64,000 nucleotides of DNA. It comes from Cristatella mucedo. Lineage: Eukaryota > Bryozoa > Phylactolaemata > Cristatellidae. Each line of letters begins with the position of its first letter. Positions within the stretch are counted from its first letter, which is position 1. Where the stretch lies: assembly GCA_009760855.2 (NCBI GenBank), contig WPIO01000026.1:3352501-3416500 (forward strand), read 5' to 3'. The notes beneath the pieces were generated by a model. The model was not told the DNA's origin. It ran no database searches and saw only the letters and a list, made by a program, of their open reading frames with translations. Made by a program: the position numbers and the translations under genes. This document shows positions 1 to 10,380 of the stretch, piece after piece.

Positions 1-59
1 CTATACAAAACATGCCCGCTATTTCCCTAAGTTACGACGTACACAAACTCATTCACGCC

Positions 60-475
60 GTACACATTTTGAAGCTCGAAACCACATAAAAGAACAAATC
101 ACTCGCGGACAGAGCAAAGCCTGTTTGGAGCAGATAGATTGTGAGCTTCTTTTTAAAGTCATTGACTCAGACGATCAACATGATGGCGATCGATAGTGAG
201 TTCCAAGCTTTAAGAGCACGTTAACTGAAGGCACAGTCTTCGAGGGATTTTTTAGGGTCGAAAGTAACCAAACAGAGCCAGAAGAGCGAGTGGAGCGACG
301 GCAAGCAGGTAATGAACTAATTTGGATAGGTTGGCTGAAGCAAGAGAATCAATTCGCCGAAAGGTTGGTGACAGGATCTTGAAGTCGATACGTTGCTTGA
401 TAGGCAGCATGCGTAGACCGGTGAGCACTGCTGTAACGTGGCAGTTGTGATGTTATGACAGATAATACGAATAAT
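60..475 (-). mobile_element. LINE-A-like relic, C-terminal end of pol
   Basis: Read on the minus strand, this segment translates with frame breaks into the region after the reverse transcriptase of an L2/CR1-like LINE. The LPxKQRIDFK stretch and the following leucine-rich part align with residues 886-990 of the intact copy at 36.5 kb. The last part near position 150 matches the TTFKRNLKTHLF end of that protein. It probably continues the relic at 1282-3075, separated from it by inserted sequence. It is too decayed to encode protein. Confidence 0.6.
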
Positions 476-620
476 TAATTTTTATAACGCTCACAGAGAA
501 CTTAATCTCTTTCTAGCACTTAACCTTTGCTGTAAAGGAAGCACGATCAAACAGTTAGTGGTAACATGCGAAATGTCAACAATCAAAACATTTTTAGGGC
601 AACATGCACGGTATCAACAT
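455..620 (-). mobile_element. LINE-A 3' tail fragment
   Basis: The reverse complement contains the LINE-A 3' signature: the segment around AGAAAGAGATTAAGTTCTCT followed by an A/T-rich tail. It is a 3' end inserted into the older relic on the same strand, so it separates the pieces at 60-475 and 1282-3075. The 5' boundary is unclear. Confidence 0.5.
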
Positions 621-1281
621 GTGCATGTGGTAAGTAATCAGGTTTCCAGAAAAGTCACCTCACACTGCCGGTGAACGCACGGTGGAGAATAGTCGCTAAT
701 TAAACAGTACGAGCATGCAGGAGTATGATACCTCCTTTAGTGTGTTAACGCGAGTCCTTTTACTAGCTAGTGCGTTTGAATAGGAGCTGCAAACTTCCCT
801 ACTTACGCCTCCAGCGATTTAGATGCGAGACAACTCGGCCACGTTAACCCCATCATCGACTCAAGCAGGAAAAAAGAGGGAGCCATAGCTTCTGATAATC
901 TTTCGAAAACCTATTTTGAACAAGCAGCACAACACCGTTATCACTGTTTAAAAGTCCACCGTTCGCATTCCCTCGAAATTTTTAGAGGCCTATAGATGGT
1001 ATGGCGAGGGCCCAAATCTCGATCGCAACTAGGGGCGTAGTTATAAGTACTTCCCGCCCTAGTGATATGGCTGCCCCGCTAGCAAATTATGAGGCTGTAC
1101 GGGGCTGTCTTTAATGGAGGGGTCGATAGGCAACTATTTCAAATGATAGCTATGAACTACAAGGGGCGATGTTCGGCCTCTGCTTTAAAAATCGTATCGA
1201 GAAAATTCACCAACCATGCATTCATGCAGCTCATCGAATCGTATTGCCTCTCAGCTAGGCCGACAAAAAACACTATCGGGA
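621..1281. other. Unresolved interval inside a LINE relic
   Basis: I recognise no gene or repeat here. The reading frame at 1089-1289 on the plus strand has no family resemblance and lies opposite LINE-derived sequence at its right end. The interval may be the body of the insertion whose tail is at 455-620. Confidence 0.4.
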
Positions 1282-3075
1282 CTAGATAAGCCTGGCTGTA
1301 GAGTTTTGCACAAACCGTAAGCGAGTTATTGCACGTACTCGAAAACTTACGAGTAGCGACTTACAGAAGTCTATTTGGGACGTCACGAATGTGTGGACGA
1401 GCTTGGCTGTGGCATCCTTATCAAAGCAAGCCGGAATTTCCGTTATTTTACGTGGGTGAAAGTTGACTGAGGAGCCGAATTTCACAACTCATTCTGAAAA
1501 AGGACAGCCAGATTCAAAGCAGAGACTGACAGATATAAGCTGGTAGGGATGACTTTGAGAGTTGGGCTTCTCAGTTTCTGAGTGGGACTTGGTTTGCCCA
1601 TAATTATTAAGTTGATTATTTTGTCATTGAATGTAAGAAGGATTTCGGCAATCCAACTGCGAATGTAAGAAATGCAGGCTTTTTTTGCACCTGAGAGAGT
1701 TTGAGATGCTGGAAGGCAGGGAAGGAATAAAGCACAGCTGAGTGCTAATCAGGTGAGCTGTGATGGCACACTAGGTAAGGCGGTTGCTTTCACGACCTCG
1801 GTCCCGAGGTCGTGGGTTCGATTCCTGCGGTGGGCGACTCTTTATCGCCACTGCAAGCGGTGGTGATAGCCGTAAAGGCTCTTCTGTCGATATACAAAAA
1901 GAAGCTGTTTAATCAGCTAGGATTATTATATTTATATTATTATTATCTTGTATAAAAATAAAAGCCTAGAACTTGCTTGGCGATTACATCTGCAAAGGGG
2001 AGTGCCAAGACAGTGAGAAGAAATGGACCTAAAACAAATCCCGGGACCACCCAATACCCAAAGGCTCGCAAGATAATCAACTTCAACTGACGTCTGCTCT
2101 CAGAATTCGCCCACTTTAAAAAGACCTTATGGCAATACGGTGCTTGTTACACCTAGGGCAGACGGCAGGCGCTCTGAATAGATTCGGTGATCAATAGTAT
2201 GAAAAGATGCCCGTAGGTCCAGCAGAACTAGCAGAGACACTCTACCTAAGTGTCAACATTCCAGAGAAGGTAGTGATATACTCGCAGCAGTGTTGATCCT
2301 GTAGGGTGAGTTGCTCTAAAATCAGTCTGACTGGAACTTACTAGGCTTGAAGTTTGGATATAAGAGTTCAACTGGTACTACACTACTCATTCCAATGTCT
2401 TCGAAAGCAATAGAAGTAGGGAGACTGGGCGGAAATTACTTAAGTTCTCCTGGTCTGCCATAGACGGTTTTTTTAATAATTATCCCGATAACAGCTTCTT
2501 TGAAAGATACTGGGAGATGATCTGACGCAAATGAAGGTTTTGCTTTGTGAGTAATGGCAGGCAGCAATAGGTCTGGGCAGCTCGAAAAGAGAGGTCAGAG
2601 GGCTAGGAGGTTCCGAGGTCAGAGGCGTTCAGAGGGCTAGCAGTCCTTTTAGCCAGCGAGATAAACTTTGAAATCAAAGCTGCACAGACAGATTCGAAGG
2701 TGGACATCGAGGAAGAGCAAGGAACTCAGGATGGAGACTCTAGAGAGGATGCCAGATTGTGAAAGGACTGCCTGGTTTTGTAAATCTTGCTGACAAAGAA
2801 GCTAGCATAACGATCGGCTAGATCTCTTCAAGGGTCGTTTGGTACGATGCTAACTTGGTTGCGGTCGATGCTTGATCGGAGATCGGTTGATAGTCGACAT
2901 CAGCACTTTGGGACTGTGCGTCTGTGATTGCACTCGGTTCTCATAGAAACTCAAATTGGATTTGGCTATTGTGAAATCTGCCACCTGCAGTTATCTTCAT
3001 ATGTCAGTCGAGGATTGTTGTAGGTTGTACCGTTCGTTCCTTGTAGTCTGCCGCTTCATCGTAAGAAAATTCTGC
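1282..3075 (-). mobile_element. LINE-A-like relic (linker, RT and C-terminal parts)
   Basis: On the minus strand, about 3075-2900 matches the linker between endonuclease and RT (the part around MLMSTINHLNRS in the intact copy). About 2300-2080 matches the RT block with the GRVSLLVLLDLSAAFD region, now with frameshifts and stops. The piece 1485-1282 reads as FDKDATAKLVHTFVTSQIDF and on through the LVQNSAARL-type motif. A plus-strand SINE1 at 1755-1947 interrupts it. It is clearly older than the 36-kb copy because every domain is broken. Confidence 0.7.
1755..1947 (+). mobile_element. SINE1, tRNA-derived SINE, copy 1
   Basis: A pol III A box is seen at 1764-1775 (TGGCACACTAGG) and a perfect B box at 1815-1825 (GGTTCGATTCC). 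These are followed by a tRNA-unrelated body (ATCGCCACTGCAAGCGGTGG) and a tail ending in AATCAGC plus TAT repeats. Five other copies in this window share the order. The A-B spacing of 51 bases is longer than in an ordinary tRNA gene and no complete cloverleaf is apparent, so it is a SINE and not a tRNA gene. Confidence 0.85.
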
Positions 3076-4097
3076 TACAACTTAAGCGTATACTCTGTGA
3101 ACGCAGGCAAGTAATAAACTCGCTCGTTTTCTTAGTGTTAGCTAAATGAATAGCTGTGTCGTCGACCCCTTCCAACTCAAGCAATCGGCAATCTCGAATG
3201 AGTTTTTCTGGATTTCACGGAATTGAACACGCAAGTCTAGCCCCTTTGATGAGCTAGCCGCTACTCTAACCAATATTTTGCACTCACTTGGCTAATCGTT
3301 TATTATTATCACTTACCTTATTTCGCGCCGTCAGCGGAAACGTGACCCACAGGTTGACTGGCTATACAGTGCCATTCCGAGGCCGTCGCCTTGCCATTCT
3401 GCAATAACTGTCGCATTTATGTAGCTGGAATATAATGAAATGCGGCTTACGTGTTTCGGCTAAAACTGTATCCTGATGAAATGCATCGCTAGATGCTGCC
3501 GCATGCCCTCGATTAAGCGAACCTCTTCCACGATGTTGATAAAGCAGCTAAAAGAAATATCAACGGTGAGGACAGCATTTTAAACGAGAAAGATGGTGGT
3601 CCAAGATGAGGATGCACTCAATGGAATACTCATTGGAATACTCCTGATGAAATGCATCACTAGATGTTGCATAAGGATGCATCACGACCATAAGGAAAAA
3701 GGCAATTCAGCCGTACTGCAGAGCGAAGTTAGGGAATTGAGCGACACGCGTTCGATCATTAAAAGACTAATAGGTTTTGGAACGTTCGGTTATTGCTCCA
3801 TCGACACCCTGAGCAGCTTCGCTGGCCATGGATTGAAGCACCCGGATCACGTTGCCCTGTGCAAGTGCTTTTGCAAGTAGCCAATCATTCATCCTGGAAG
3901 TGCAGTGAGCAGTGTGTTTGCACGCTCGAAGCATTCGCTGCAGCACCAGTGTCCATCGATTGGTGCATTCGATGAAAAAAAATGCTGCGACCAATTCGAG
4001 AGAAGCCAGCTTGGCCTGCAAGAAAGGAAGCAGATGCTAAGATTGAGATCCAGCGTACTGCTGCCGGGTTCGGCTAAGGGGTTAATCTTCGACGACC
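3076..4097. other. Unresolved interval with a short direct duplication
   Basis: I see no recognisable gene. A motif TCCTGATGAAATGCATC plus CTAGATG occurs twice, near 3473 and near 3641, with few differences. The overlapping reading frames at 3593-4171 have no family resemblance that I can see. Confidence 0.4.
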
Positions 4098-4206
4098 GAG
4101 GTCAAGGTACTTTCCTTAGACTACCAAGGTCGTGGGCTAGAGCTTTACACATATGTCAAGCGCCTGGGTAGAGATTTAATTCTCTTTGAGGCGTTATACA
4201 AATGCA
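4098..4206 (+). mobile_element. SINE2 copy a (3' half preserved)
   Basis: It shows the degenerate B-box region GTGGGCTAGAGC and then the SINE2 tail GCGCCTGGGTAGAGATTTAA, TTCTC and TTATACAAATG. The tRNA-like head is worn. Assignment rests on comparison with better copies at 20.5 and 43.6 kb. Confidence 0.7.
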
Positions 4207-4479
4207 TTGTATCTACGCATACTTTTATCTTACCAATAACTACTCATCCAACTAAGCCATTCAATCGTGAGCTTTAGGCTGAGCTGAGATTAATACCCTT
4301 GCTTAGGAGCCGGATTAGGTCAGGGTAAAGCCGCGTTTGCACTGTGAGTCTCGCTTCTATCCTGCTTGTGTGCTGCTTCTGTCCTGCTCCGGTCTTCCTT
4401 TTTTTTAGGAAGTTGACGCTGTCAGTTTTCCTCTGAAATCTTGCTTCTTGCTTGCTCCGCCCCTTAGCGATCAGGGGCA

Positions 4480-4728
4480 TATGCGTGGTAGTGAGTAGCC
4501 TTGAAGTAGCAGCTCAGGACGGCTGGAAAAGATGTGCCACAGGCGGCAGCTGTCGTTGCGTAAGAATTGTGTGAGTTCGACAGTCTAGGACTTGCAGAGC
4601 AAAAGCGCATGTCGTTAACGGCCTTCGAGCTGAGAAATTGAGCAGCTAATTTATTGTCTATACAGGACCAGAGGGAACGAGGAGGCTAAAAGTGATGCAG
4701 CAGTTAAGCTATATATAAAGAAGCCAAA
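4480..4728 (-). mobile_element. LINE-B 3' coding fragment
   Basis: The reverse complement aligns with the LINE-B copy at 15.3-15.6 kb. It covers the AELLH, DNKLAVPF and GPRLWNSL parts through the TSFSAVLNCYF part. Frameshifts are present. It has the same orientation as the fragment at 5270-5560 and may come from the same insertion, with the order disrupted. Confidence 0.75.
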
Positions 4729-5269
4729 CCGTGGCGGGCCTTGCGGGTCAGCGTAAGAACTTTGCTCTATATCCGTCGATCAACCGGCAGCAATTCAAGC
4801 TCTTTCAGCAAAGGAGACCCATGGTCAAACCTCAGGGATTTGTCAACTAGCCTTGCAGCCAGATTCATAGTAATGCATTTGTTTTTATTAAAACGCGTAT
4901 TTTACCCGATTGCTGAGGTCCCTCAAACCTAGGTTTAAACCGGTTTTTGGCAAAGCGCAACCGCTTTAACAACCGGTTCAAACCCGATTTGAGATTCCGC
5001 AGTCATCGCTTATAATACACATTTTTGACCGGCGAAACAATCAATGCATTCCACGAGAGTCCCTCTTCCTATTGGAATTGAATCATAAGGCGGTGGAAAA
5101 TACAGGCAATCGCAGACAAGTTTAAATTCATCTAGAGGTCCACTGGGGAGTACCATTTTCTGCATCCCTAACGGAAGAAATTCTCCCACTGGAGTCCGCT
5201 CTGGAGGTACAGCTACTAGGCAGCTAGAGGGAACCAAGACGAGATCCAACCCGCTGGTCTAAACTTCAT
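4729..5269. other. Unresolved interval between two LINE-B fragments
   Basis: A minus-strand open frame at 5010-5249 (79 codons) has a protein-like composition, with several proline and cysteine residues, but I cannot assign it to a family. It has no visible partner exon or repeat copy here. Imperfect AACCGGTT-type repeats occur near 4930-4985. Confidence 0.35.
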
Positions 5270-5560
5270 GCAATCATGTCTTAATGTAATGTATCTTTGT
5301 CTGTAACGCCACAAAGCCATAAAGACTAGGTGGGTGTTACGCAGGAGAGTTTTGTATAGCGCACTCACAGCCTAAGCGGCTTTCGGTACGCATTCGGTAG
5401 CCAACAGACTTCGTCTCACGCAACAAAGAGAAGGTGGGAAGCATAGCCGAGTCAGGAGAGCAGTTGAGGTAGTGAGTAGCATGGAAGTAGCAGCTCAGGA
5501 CCTCTGAAAAGGATGAGCCATAGTCGGCAGCAGGAGAGTAATTGTCGTTGCGTACCCTGT
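5270..5560 (-). mobile_element. LINE-B 3' end
   Basis: The reverse complement matches the last part of LINE-B: the TTCAGCGGTCCTGAACTGC-type segment, the GAGACGAAGTCTGTTGGCTA segment, and the 3' UTR with CTTTGTGG before an ACATT-type tail at about 5280. Similarity stops abruptly near 5560. Confidence 0.8.
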
Positions 5561-6480
5561 AACAGGTAGTTTTGAAGTAGCACGCTTAGATTATTTGCCA
5601 AAGCTACAAAAAAAGTGCTCGCTGAACCCTTATTGTGAAATTGAAGCTTCTGAGTGACATTAGCACGTCTCAAGATTCTTTGGCTGTCTCGTCGGCGATC
5701 AATTTAAGGATGGCAGCTGCAATTTAAGTGCAAATATCGGCAATTCAAGCCGCCAGAGTGAATACGAGAGAATCTGAGGTACTTACTATTCAAGGAATTG
5801 TGAAACTGCAGGTAGAATTAAGCACTATTAGCCTAGAAATGAACGCATTGACTTTACTCCCTAATGTAGGATAACAACAATTATCATTATTACTCAAGGG
5901 CACTGAATCGCGAACAGGTAAACCGGAAAAGCACACGCGGGAACAAAAAAGCAAGTTCTCTGCGGCGAATCGGAAGCTGATCCGAACAGATTCGCTCTCA
6001 GCTAATACTTAAGTGACGTCATTGCAGATAGTGACCGTAGCTGAAAGCAAGCTCCCGTCACTCGGTGCATATGAGCAAAAGACTCGATCGCCAACAGATT
6101 TCGATGTAGTTCCAGGGACGGCGAAATAACCAGTTGCCGAGGAGTGGGTGGTGCCGAAGAGAGCAAACGGAAGCAGTGAGGTGAGATAGGTAGGCAGGCT
6201 AGTACAAGCGAGTTAGTTAAGCTACTTGTGAGCTAGACGGTCCTAGACGGAGGATCTTGATTCGATTATTTATAGGTAACCGGTGAAGCTCAGACAGACA
6301 TCATGTGATCTAGCATCCACGCCATTGACGACCGGCAAGATGAGCTGCTAAGTTGTGCACCAGTTGCAGACAATTGAGCGAGACATTTGCCGGGAGTCGT
6401 TAATAAAGGGAATTGTTGTAATCTCGACGCGATGTCAAAGACGCCTGAGCTAGTCTGGCTTCGTGCTCTTGTTGTATAAC
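5561..6480. other. Unresolved interval
   Basis: No family is recognised on either strand. It contains mixed-composition sequence without long open frames and leads into the U1 repeat. Confidence 0.4.
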
Positions 6481-6760
6481 CGTAGCTCCGGCGACGGCTG
6501 GTTTAGTGGGAGTATCGCGGAGACACAGCGGGCGCACTTTCGCGGTAAACGAGACTTTCCATTATTACTCTCAACGCGTACCACATATGAGAGCTCGATT
6601 AATCGCAGCAGATGACACGAAATTTAACATGCATTAGTGACCTGACGCTGCACTGCGTCAATGGCTTAAATATATGCCACAGGTGACAGGTGAGGCATGT
6701 ACATTAGTGTCAGGGCGCTTCACTAATTGCAACAGCAGAAGCCGCATGCGTACTCAATAC
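6481..6760 (+). repeat. U1 dispersed repeat, copy 1
   Basis: This unit of about 265-280 bp recurs directly at 6940-7240 and again at 9195-9445. Shared blocks include CTCTCAACGCGTA, ATGAGAGCTC, the GCCTGACGCT-type block, CACAGGTGAGGCA and GCTTCACTAATTGCAACAGC. No protein or known repeat family was recognised. The two nearby direct copies would fit a short LTR-type element, but TG...CA ends could not be fixed. Confidence 0.7.
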
Positions 6761-6939
6761 CCCTTCCCCCATAGAAAATAAATTTCATAGTCCACCAGCC
6801 AAGCTGGGAGAGGTCGGCCCTCACGACTGGAAAGTCGAGTAGCCATTGGCTCTCCTCTACAGCCTATTCAGGCGGTGCCCTGTCCAGTGGTATGTCACTC
6901 TGGACGTCACTCTCTCGGGCGCTCTTTACCGCCGAGATG

Positions 6940-7240
6940 CTCTCCGACGCTGCGACACTCACTCCGGCGGCGGCTGTTCTAGTGGGAGACTCACGGAGAC
7001 ACAGCGGATGTACTTTCGTGGTAAACGAGATGATTCTCCTTTATTACTCTCAACGCATACATACATGAGAGCTCAATCAATCGCAGCTGACGACACGAAT
7101 TATAACATGCATCAGCGGCCTGACGCTTCGCCGCTTCAACGGCTCAACTATTGGCCACAGGTGAGGCACGTACATCAACGTCAGTTCGCTTCGCTAATTA
7201 CAACAGCAGTAGCCGAAGGTGCGCACAACACTCTCATCTA
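6940..7240 (+). repeat. U1 dispersed repeat, copy 2
   Basis: It aligns with copy 1 from CTCCGGCGGCGGCTG through the GCTTCGCTAATTACAACAGC block. The overlapping plus-strand open frame 6846-7241 (131 codons) is probably a by-product, because the other copies do not keep the frame. Confidence 0.7.
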
Positions 7241-7502
7241 AGCAGGCCCTAATTTTTGCAACGTTCTACAGCTAACATTGGGCCGACTTGACTGTAGAGA
7301 AAAATATGCTGGTCCGACGACATGTCGTTTAGAAATGGCGCACCCAGTTTACGGATAGACATCACTAGAGTGATGCAAGATGAACCAATCGTGAGGTGTG
7401 TGATGGTTTTCCCACTTTTGTGTGACACCAGGTTTTTTGATAAATGTCAGGCTGGTCGTGTTATAGTTTAGCTTCAGGAAGTTAGTGGCCATCCAAGAGT
7501 GT

Positions 7503-7737
7503 TTGTCTATGTGCTTATGCGTGCTGACACTGTGCATGCTGCCACTAACCACATTTGCATGCTGACCCTGTGCATGTCACCCCTAACCATATTTTTCATT
7601 CCGTTTTTTTTTCAAGCATGATTTTACTTACCATTCAATTGCATTTCACTTTACAGCAAATGTAAAGCGCCTAGAGAGAGAGATTAAGTTCTCTGAGGGC
7701 GCTTTATCAAGTGAATTATTATTATCATTATTTGATG
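7503..7737 (+). mobile_element. LINE-A 3' UTR copy, 5'-truncated
   Basis: It aligns with 39590-39799: the GCTGACACTGTGCATGCTGC block, the hairpin arms AAAGCGCC/GGCGCTTT, the loop with AGATTAAGTTCTCT, and an ATTATT tail. Only the non-coding 3' end is present, as expected from incomplete target-primed reverse transcription. Confidence 0.9.
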
Positions 7738-8284
7738 CAGGCTGCAATGGGAATGAGGTGAGTCGAATGAGGTGCAAGGCTTAGAAAGGTCAAAGTATCA
7801 GCAGATGTGTCGGTGTAGAAATGAAATCCAAGAGTGTGCTTGGCTAAAAAGTTTGAATAGTTATATCTCAGTTATCGGACACATTGTTCACAGAGTTTTC
7901 ATGTTGTACTTTAGTCATCTCCGCTGGTATCGACTATTGTAGCATCGAGCGGCAAATTTATCGAATTGACCCAAGTCGCACTAACCGAGCTGCAGTCAAA
8001 TGAACGCCTTGCAGCCTTGTTCTCACGTAGCATTAACCTTCCACGGTGTCAAAAACGAGAACTTAATAAGTGCACATCCCACAAAGAGGAGGAGAGAACC
8101 TCCGCTTACATATTTAGAGCAACAGCCGCTCATTTTGTTCTTCCTAAACTGTAAGTGTAGTAAATAGTATTCAGGTCAAATGCCTGTGGGATAGAATCAG
8201 CAAAGTCCAGCTGATTGCTCGGCTTGATGTACTCTCAGCGGCAGACAATTAAAACTAAAGCGAGATGGAGAATCATTTATTTTC
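7738..8284. other. Unresolved interval
   Basis: Nothing recognised. A plus-strand open frame at 7966-8154 has no family resemblance. Confidence 0.4.
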
Positions 8285-8597
8285 AATTTACGAAAAAAGA
8301 TGCGCCTTCTTAAGCCCCGGCTTGAACACCGCTTTGATAAATCTGGGTTTGATGACGATGTAACCTCTTTTAAAGGCTTCCTCAGAGCCTAAGCCTACAC
8401 CCGAAGCTTAGAAAAGTCAGGGTTTCTTTTTTCATTCGAAAACAGAAGTCTGGCCAGTCAGACCCAAAGCAGATTTATAAGACGGTAATAGTTTGGTGGC
8501 CAATTCAAAGAGGTCTTACTCCTCAGATATTAATAGCTCGGTCGACAACTTGTCAGACTTGGTCACTAAAACAATCATGCACACCCGTGCCTCCACA
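8285..8597 (+). mobile_element. LINE-B internal fragment
   Basis: It aligns with 55450-55699 plus 56116-56165 of the LINE-B copy at 55-57 kb: the CGAAGCTTAGAAAAG, CAGTCAGACCCAAA and ATTAATAGCTCGGTCGACAA blocks. It is uninterrupted where the other copy carries a 416-bp solo LTR, so it serves as the empty-site reference. Similarity ends near 8597. Confidence 0.8.
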
Positions 8598-9194
8598 AAG
8601 CTACCTCCCTTGTTCTGGTCCTCTTCGGCTGTTGGGGCTGCTGCGTCGGAAGCGGTCGCATACCTGATTCCTCCAACGGTATTGCAGCCGAATAGCTGCG
8701 GCCGTTGAATGAGTTCTGTTCGTCTGTTTGGCTCCTGTGAGCAGTTGATAGTGGAATTGACCGGTGGCGAAGCTGGCTCGTAGCTTCCCTTTGTCTCGGT
8801 CTCAGCCCCGGCGAGCTGCTCCTGCTCCAGCCGAAACCTCTCGGCCAAAAGCTCGGCCTCCTCATCGGTCAACTACGTGAGCAGCAGAATTAATTCGTTG
8901 CGCAGTTGTGGGAGTCCGGTTTTATGTCTGCTGGTTGGGCACCCTAACAGTGTAGCGCAGTATCGCTCAGACACACTGGAAATGCGTGATTAAATGGCAC
9001 CGTGATCTTTAGCCTCGCTCGCTGCAGTCTTCTCTAGCATCAGAAGCCAAGGCATAAAGTGCTTTCTGCCGCTAAACATTTCGTACCTTAGTAGTGGAGT
9101 CCCATCTAGGCCACAGAAGGTCTGGTTCTCTTTCTGGCACGAGTAAATCGTTCTCTACTACCAATTATTGTGTTACTGTGGCTTCGAAGGCGGC
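8598..9194. other. Unresolved interval with a minus-strand open frame
   Basis: A minus-strand open frame runs 8872-8516 (118 codons) and begins with an acidic, glutamate-rich, helix-like segment (MTDEEAELLAERFRLEQEQ). Its last part is antisense to LINE-B. I do not recognise the protein; the N-terminal start of a retroelement Gag is possible but unsupported. Confidence 0.35.
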
Positions 9195-9445
9195 AGATCT
9201 CGGGAGTCTAGCGGAGGCATCCGTGTGGACGTAAGCGCTCAAGGAGATTATCTTTATTTCTCTCAACGCGTAAATACATGAGAGCTCTATGAATCGCAGC
9301 CGCCACGTCTGGAAATGTAAAGTACATTAGCGGCCTGACACTGTGCTGTGTCAATGGCTTAACCATTGGCCGCAGGCGTAGCATACATTAGTGACCGGGA
9401 GCTTCGCTAACTACAACAGCAGCAGTAAGGACACACAGCACATGG
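9195..9445 (+). repeat. U1 dispersed repeat, copy 3
   Basis: It shares TTTCTCTCAACGCGTA, CATGAGAGCTC, AGCGGCCTGACACTG, the TGTCAATGGCTTAACCATTG-type block and CTAACTACAACAGCAGCAG with the copies at 6.5 and 7.0 kb, at lower identity. Confidence 0.65.
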
Positions 9446-9479
9446 TTGCCTTGCAGAGATCCACTCGTGAATGTGGCAC

Positions 9480-10372
9480 GTTTCCTTAAACTAAAGAACA
9501 AAAAAATGGAGCTGCTGCTCATAGGACACCCTAAGCATAAGGCTAGACTAGAGGGCTTAGGTGTTTTATTTGATCCTTTTGTGCGATCATCTCTATGTGC
9601 TCGGAATTAGGTGTGGTCTTCGAAAGCTGTCTAAATTTTGAAACCTTCGTTAAGAAGACTACTTTCAAAGCTAGCCATCACGTCCAATCTTTGTCTAAGA
9701 ATAGAAACTGTCTTCCACGGTGACTTGCAAAAATGAAACTAGCTCATTGGTTTTGTCTCAGCTAGGTTATTGTAATTCCCTTTTGGCTGGGCTGTCAAAA
9801 AAGCCACTAGGCCACGGCAGCTGGCGATGAATGTCGCTGAAAGGCAAGTTTAAAATCCCAGAGATTTGACCATGTGTCTCCTCTGCTGAAATAACTTGGA
9901 TGGCTGCTGACCCACAAGGCCGGCACAGCTTGGCTTCTTCATACCTAGCCGAACTGCTGCACTAATTCAAGCCAGCTTCCTCGTGCCCTCAGGTCCTGTA
10001 TGAATAGTACATTAGCTGTTCCATTCCTCTGCTAAAGGACCGCTTGCGACAGAAGCTTTTGCTCTGCCGGTCGTAGGCTGTGGAACTCACTTCTACAATT
10101 CGTACGTAACGACCTTTACTGCTGCCAACTGCGGCGGCACATCCTTTCCAGCTGTCCTGAACTGATGCTTCCATACTACTCACTACCTCAACTGCTCTTC
10201 TGACTCAGTTATGCTTCTCACTGTCTCTTCGTTTCGTGAGATGAAGTCTGTTGGCTACCAAATGCGTACCGAAAGCTGTTTAGGTTGTGAGTTTACTAAA
10301 GAAAAACTCTCCTGCGTAACCTCTACATAGTCTTTGTGGCTTTGTGGAGTTATGACGGACGTATAAACATTA
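9480..10372 (+). mobile_element. LINE-B, 5'-truncated decayed copy
   Basis: It starts in the ELLLIGHPKR segment just after the RT core and runs through the post-RT region to the 3' UTR (CTTTGTGGAGTTATGACGG) and an ACATT tail. Several frameshifts and stops break the frame. The 2.7-kb hAT element inserted within a few bases of its tail. Confidence 0.85.
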
Positions 10373-10380
10373 CATTAGAA

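Noticed and set aside
1764-1825. A true tRNA gene
   Set aside because: A and B boxes are present, but the spacing is too long, no complete cloverleaf is apparent, and the unit is repeated with a fixed non-tRNA body and tail, so it is a SINE.
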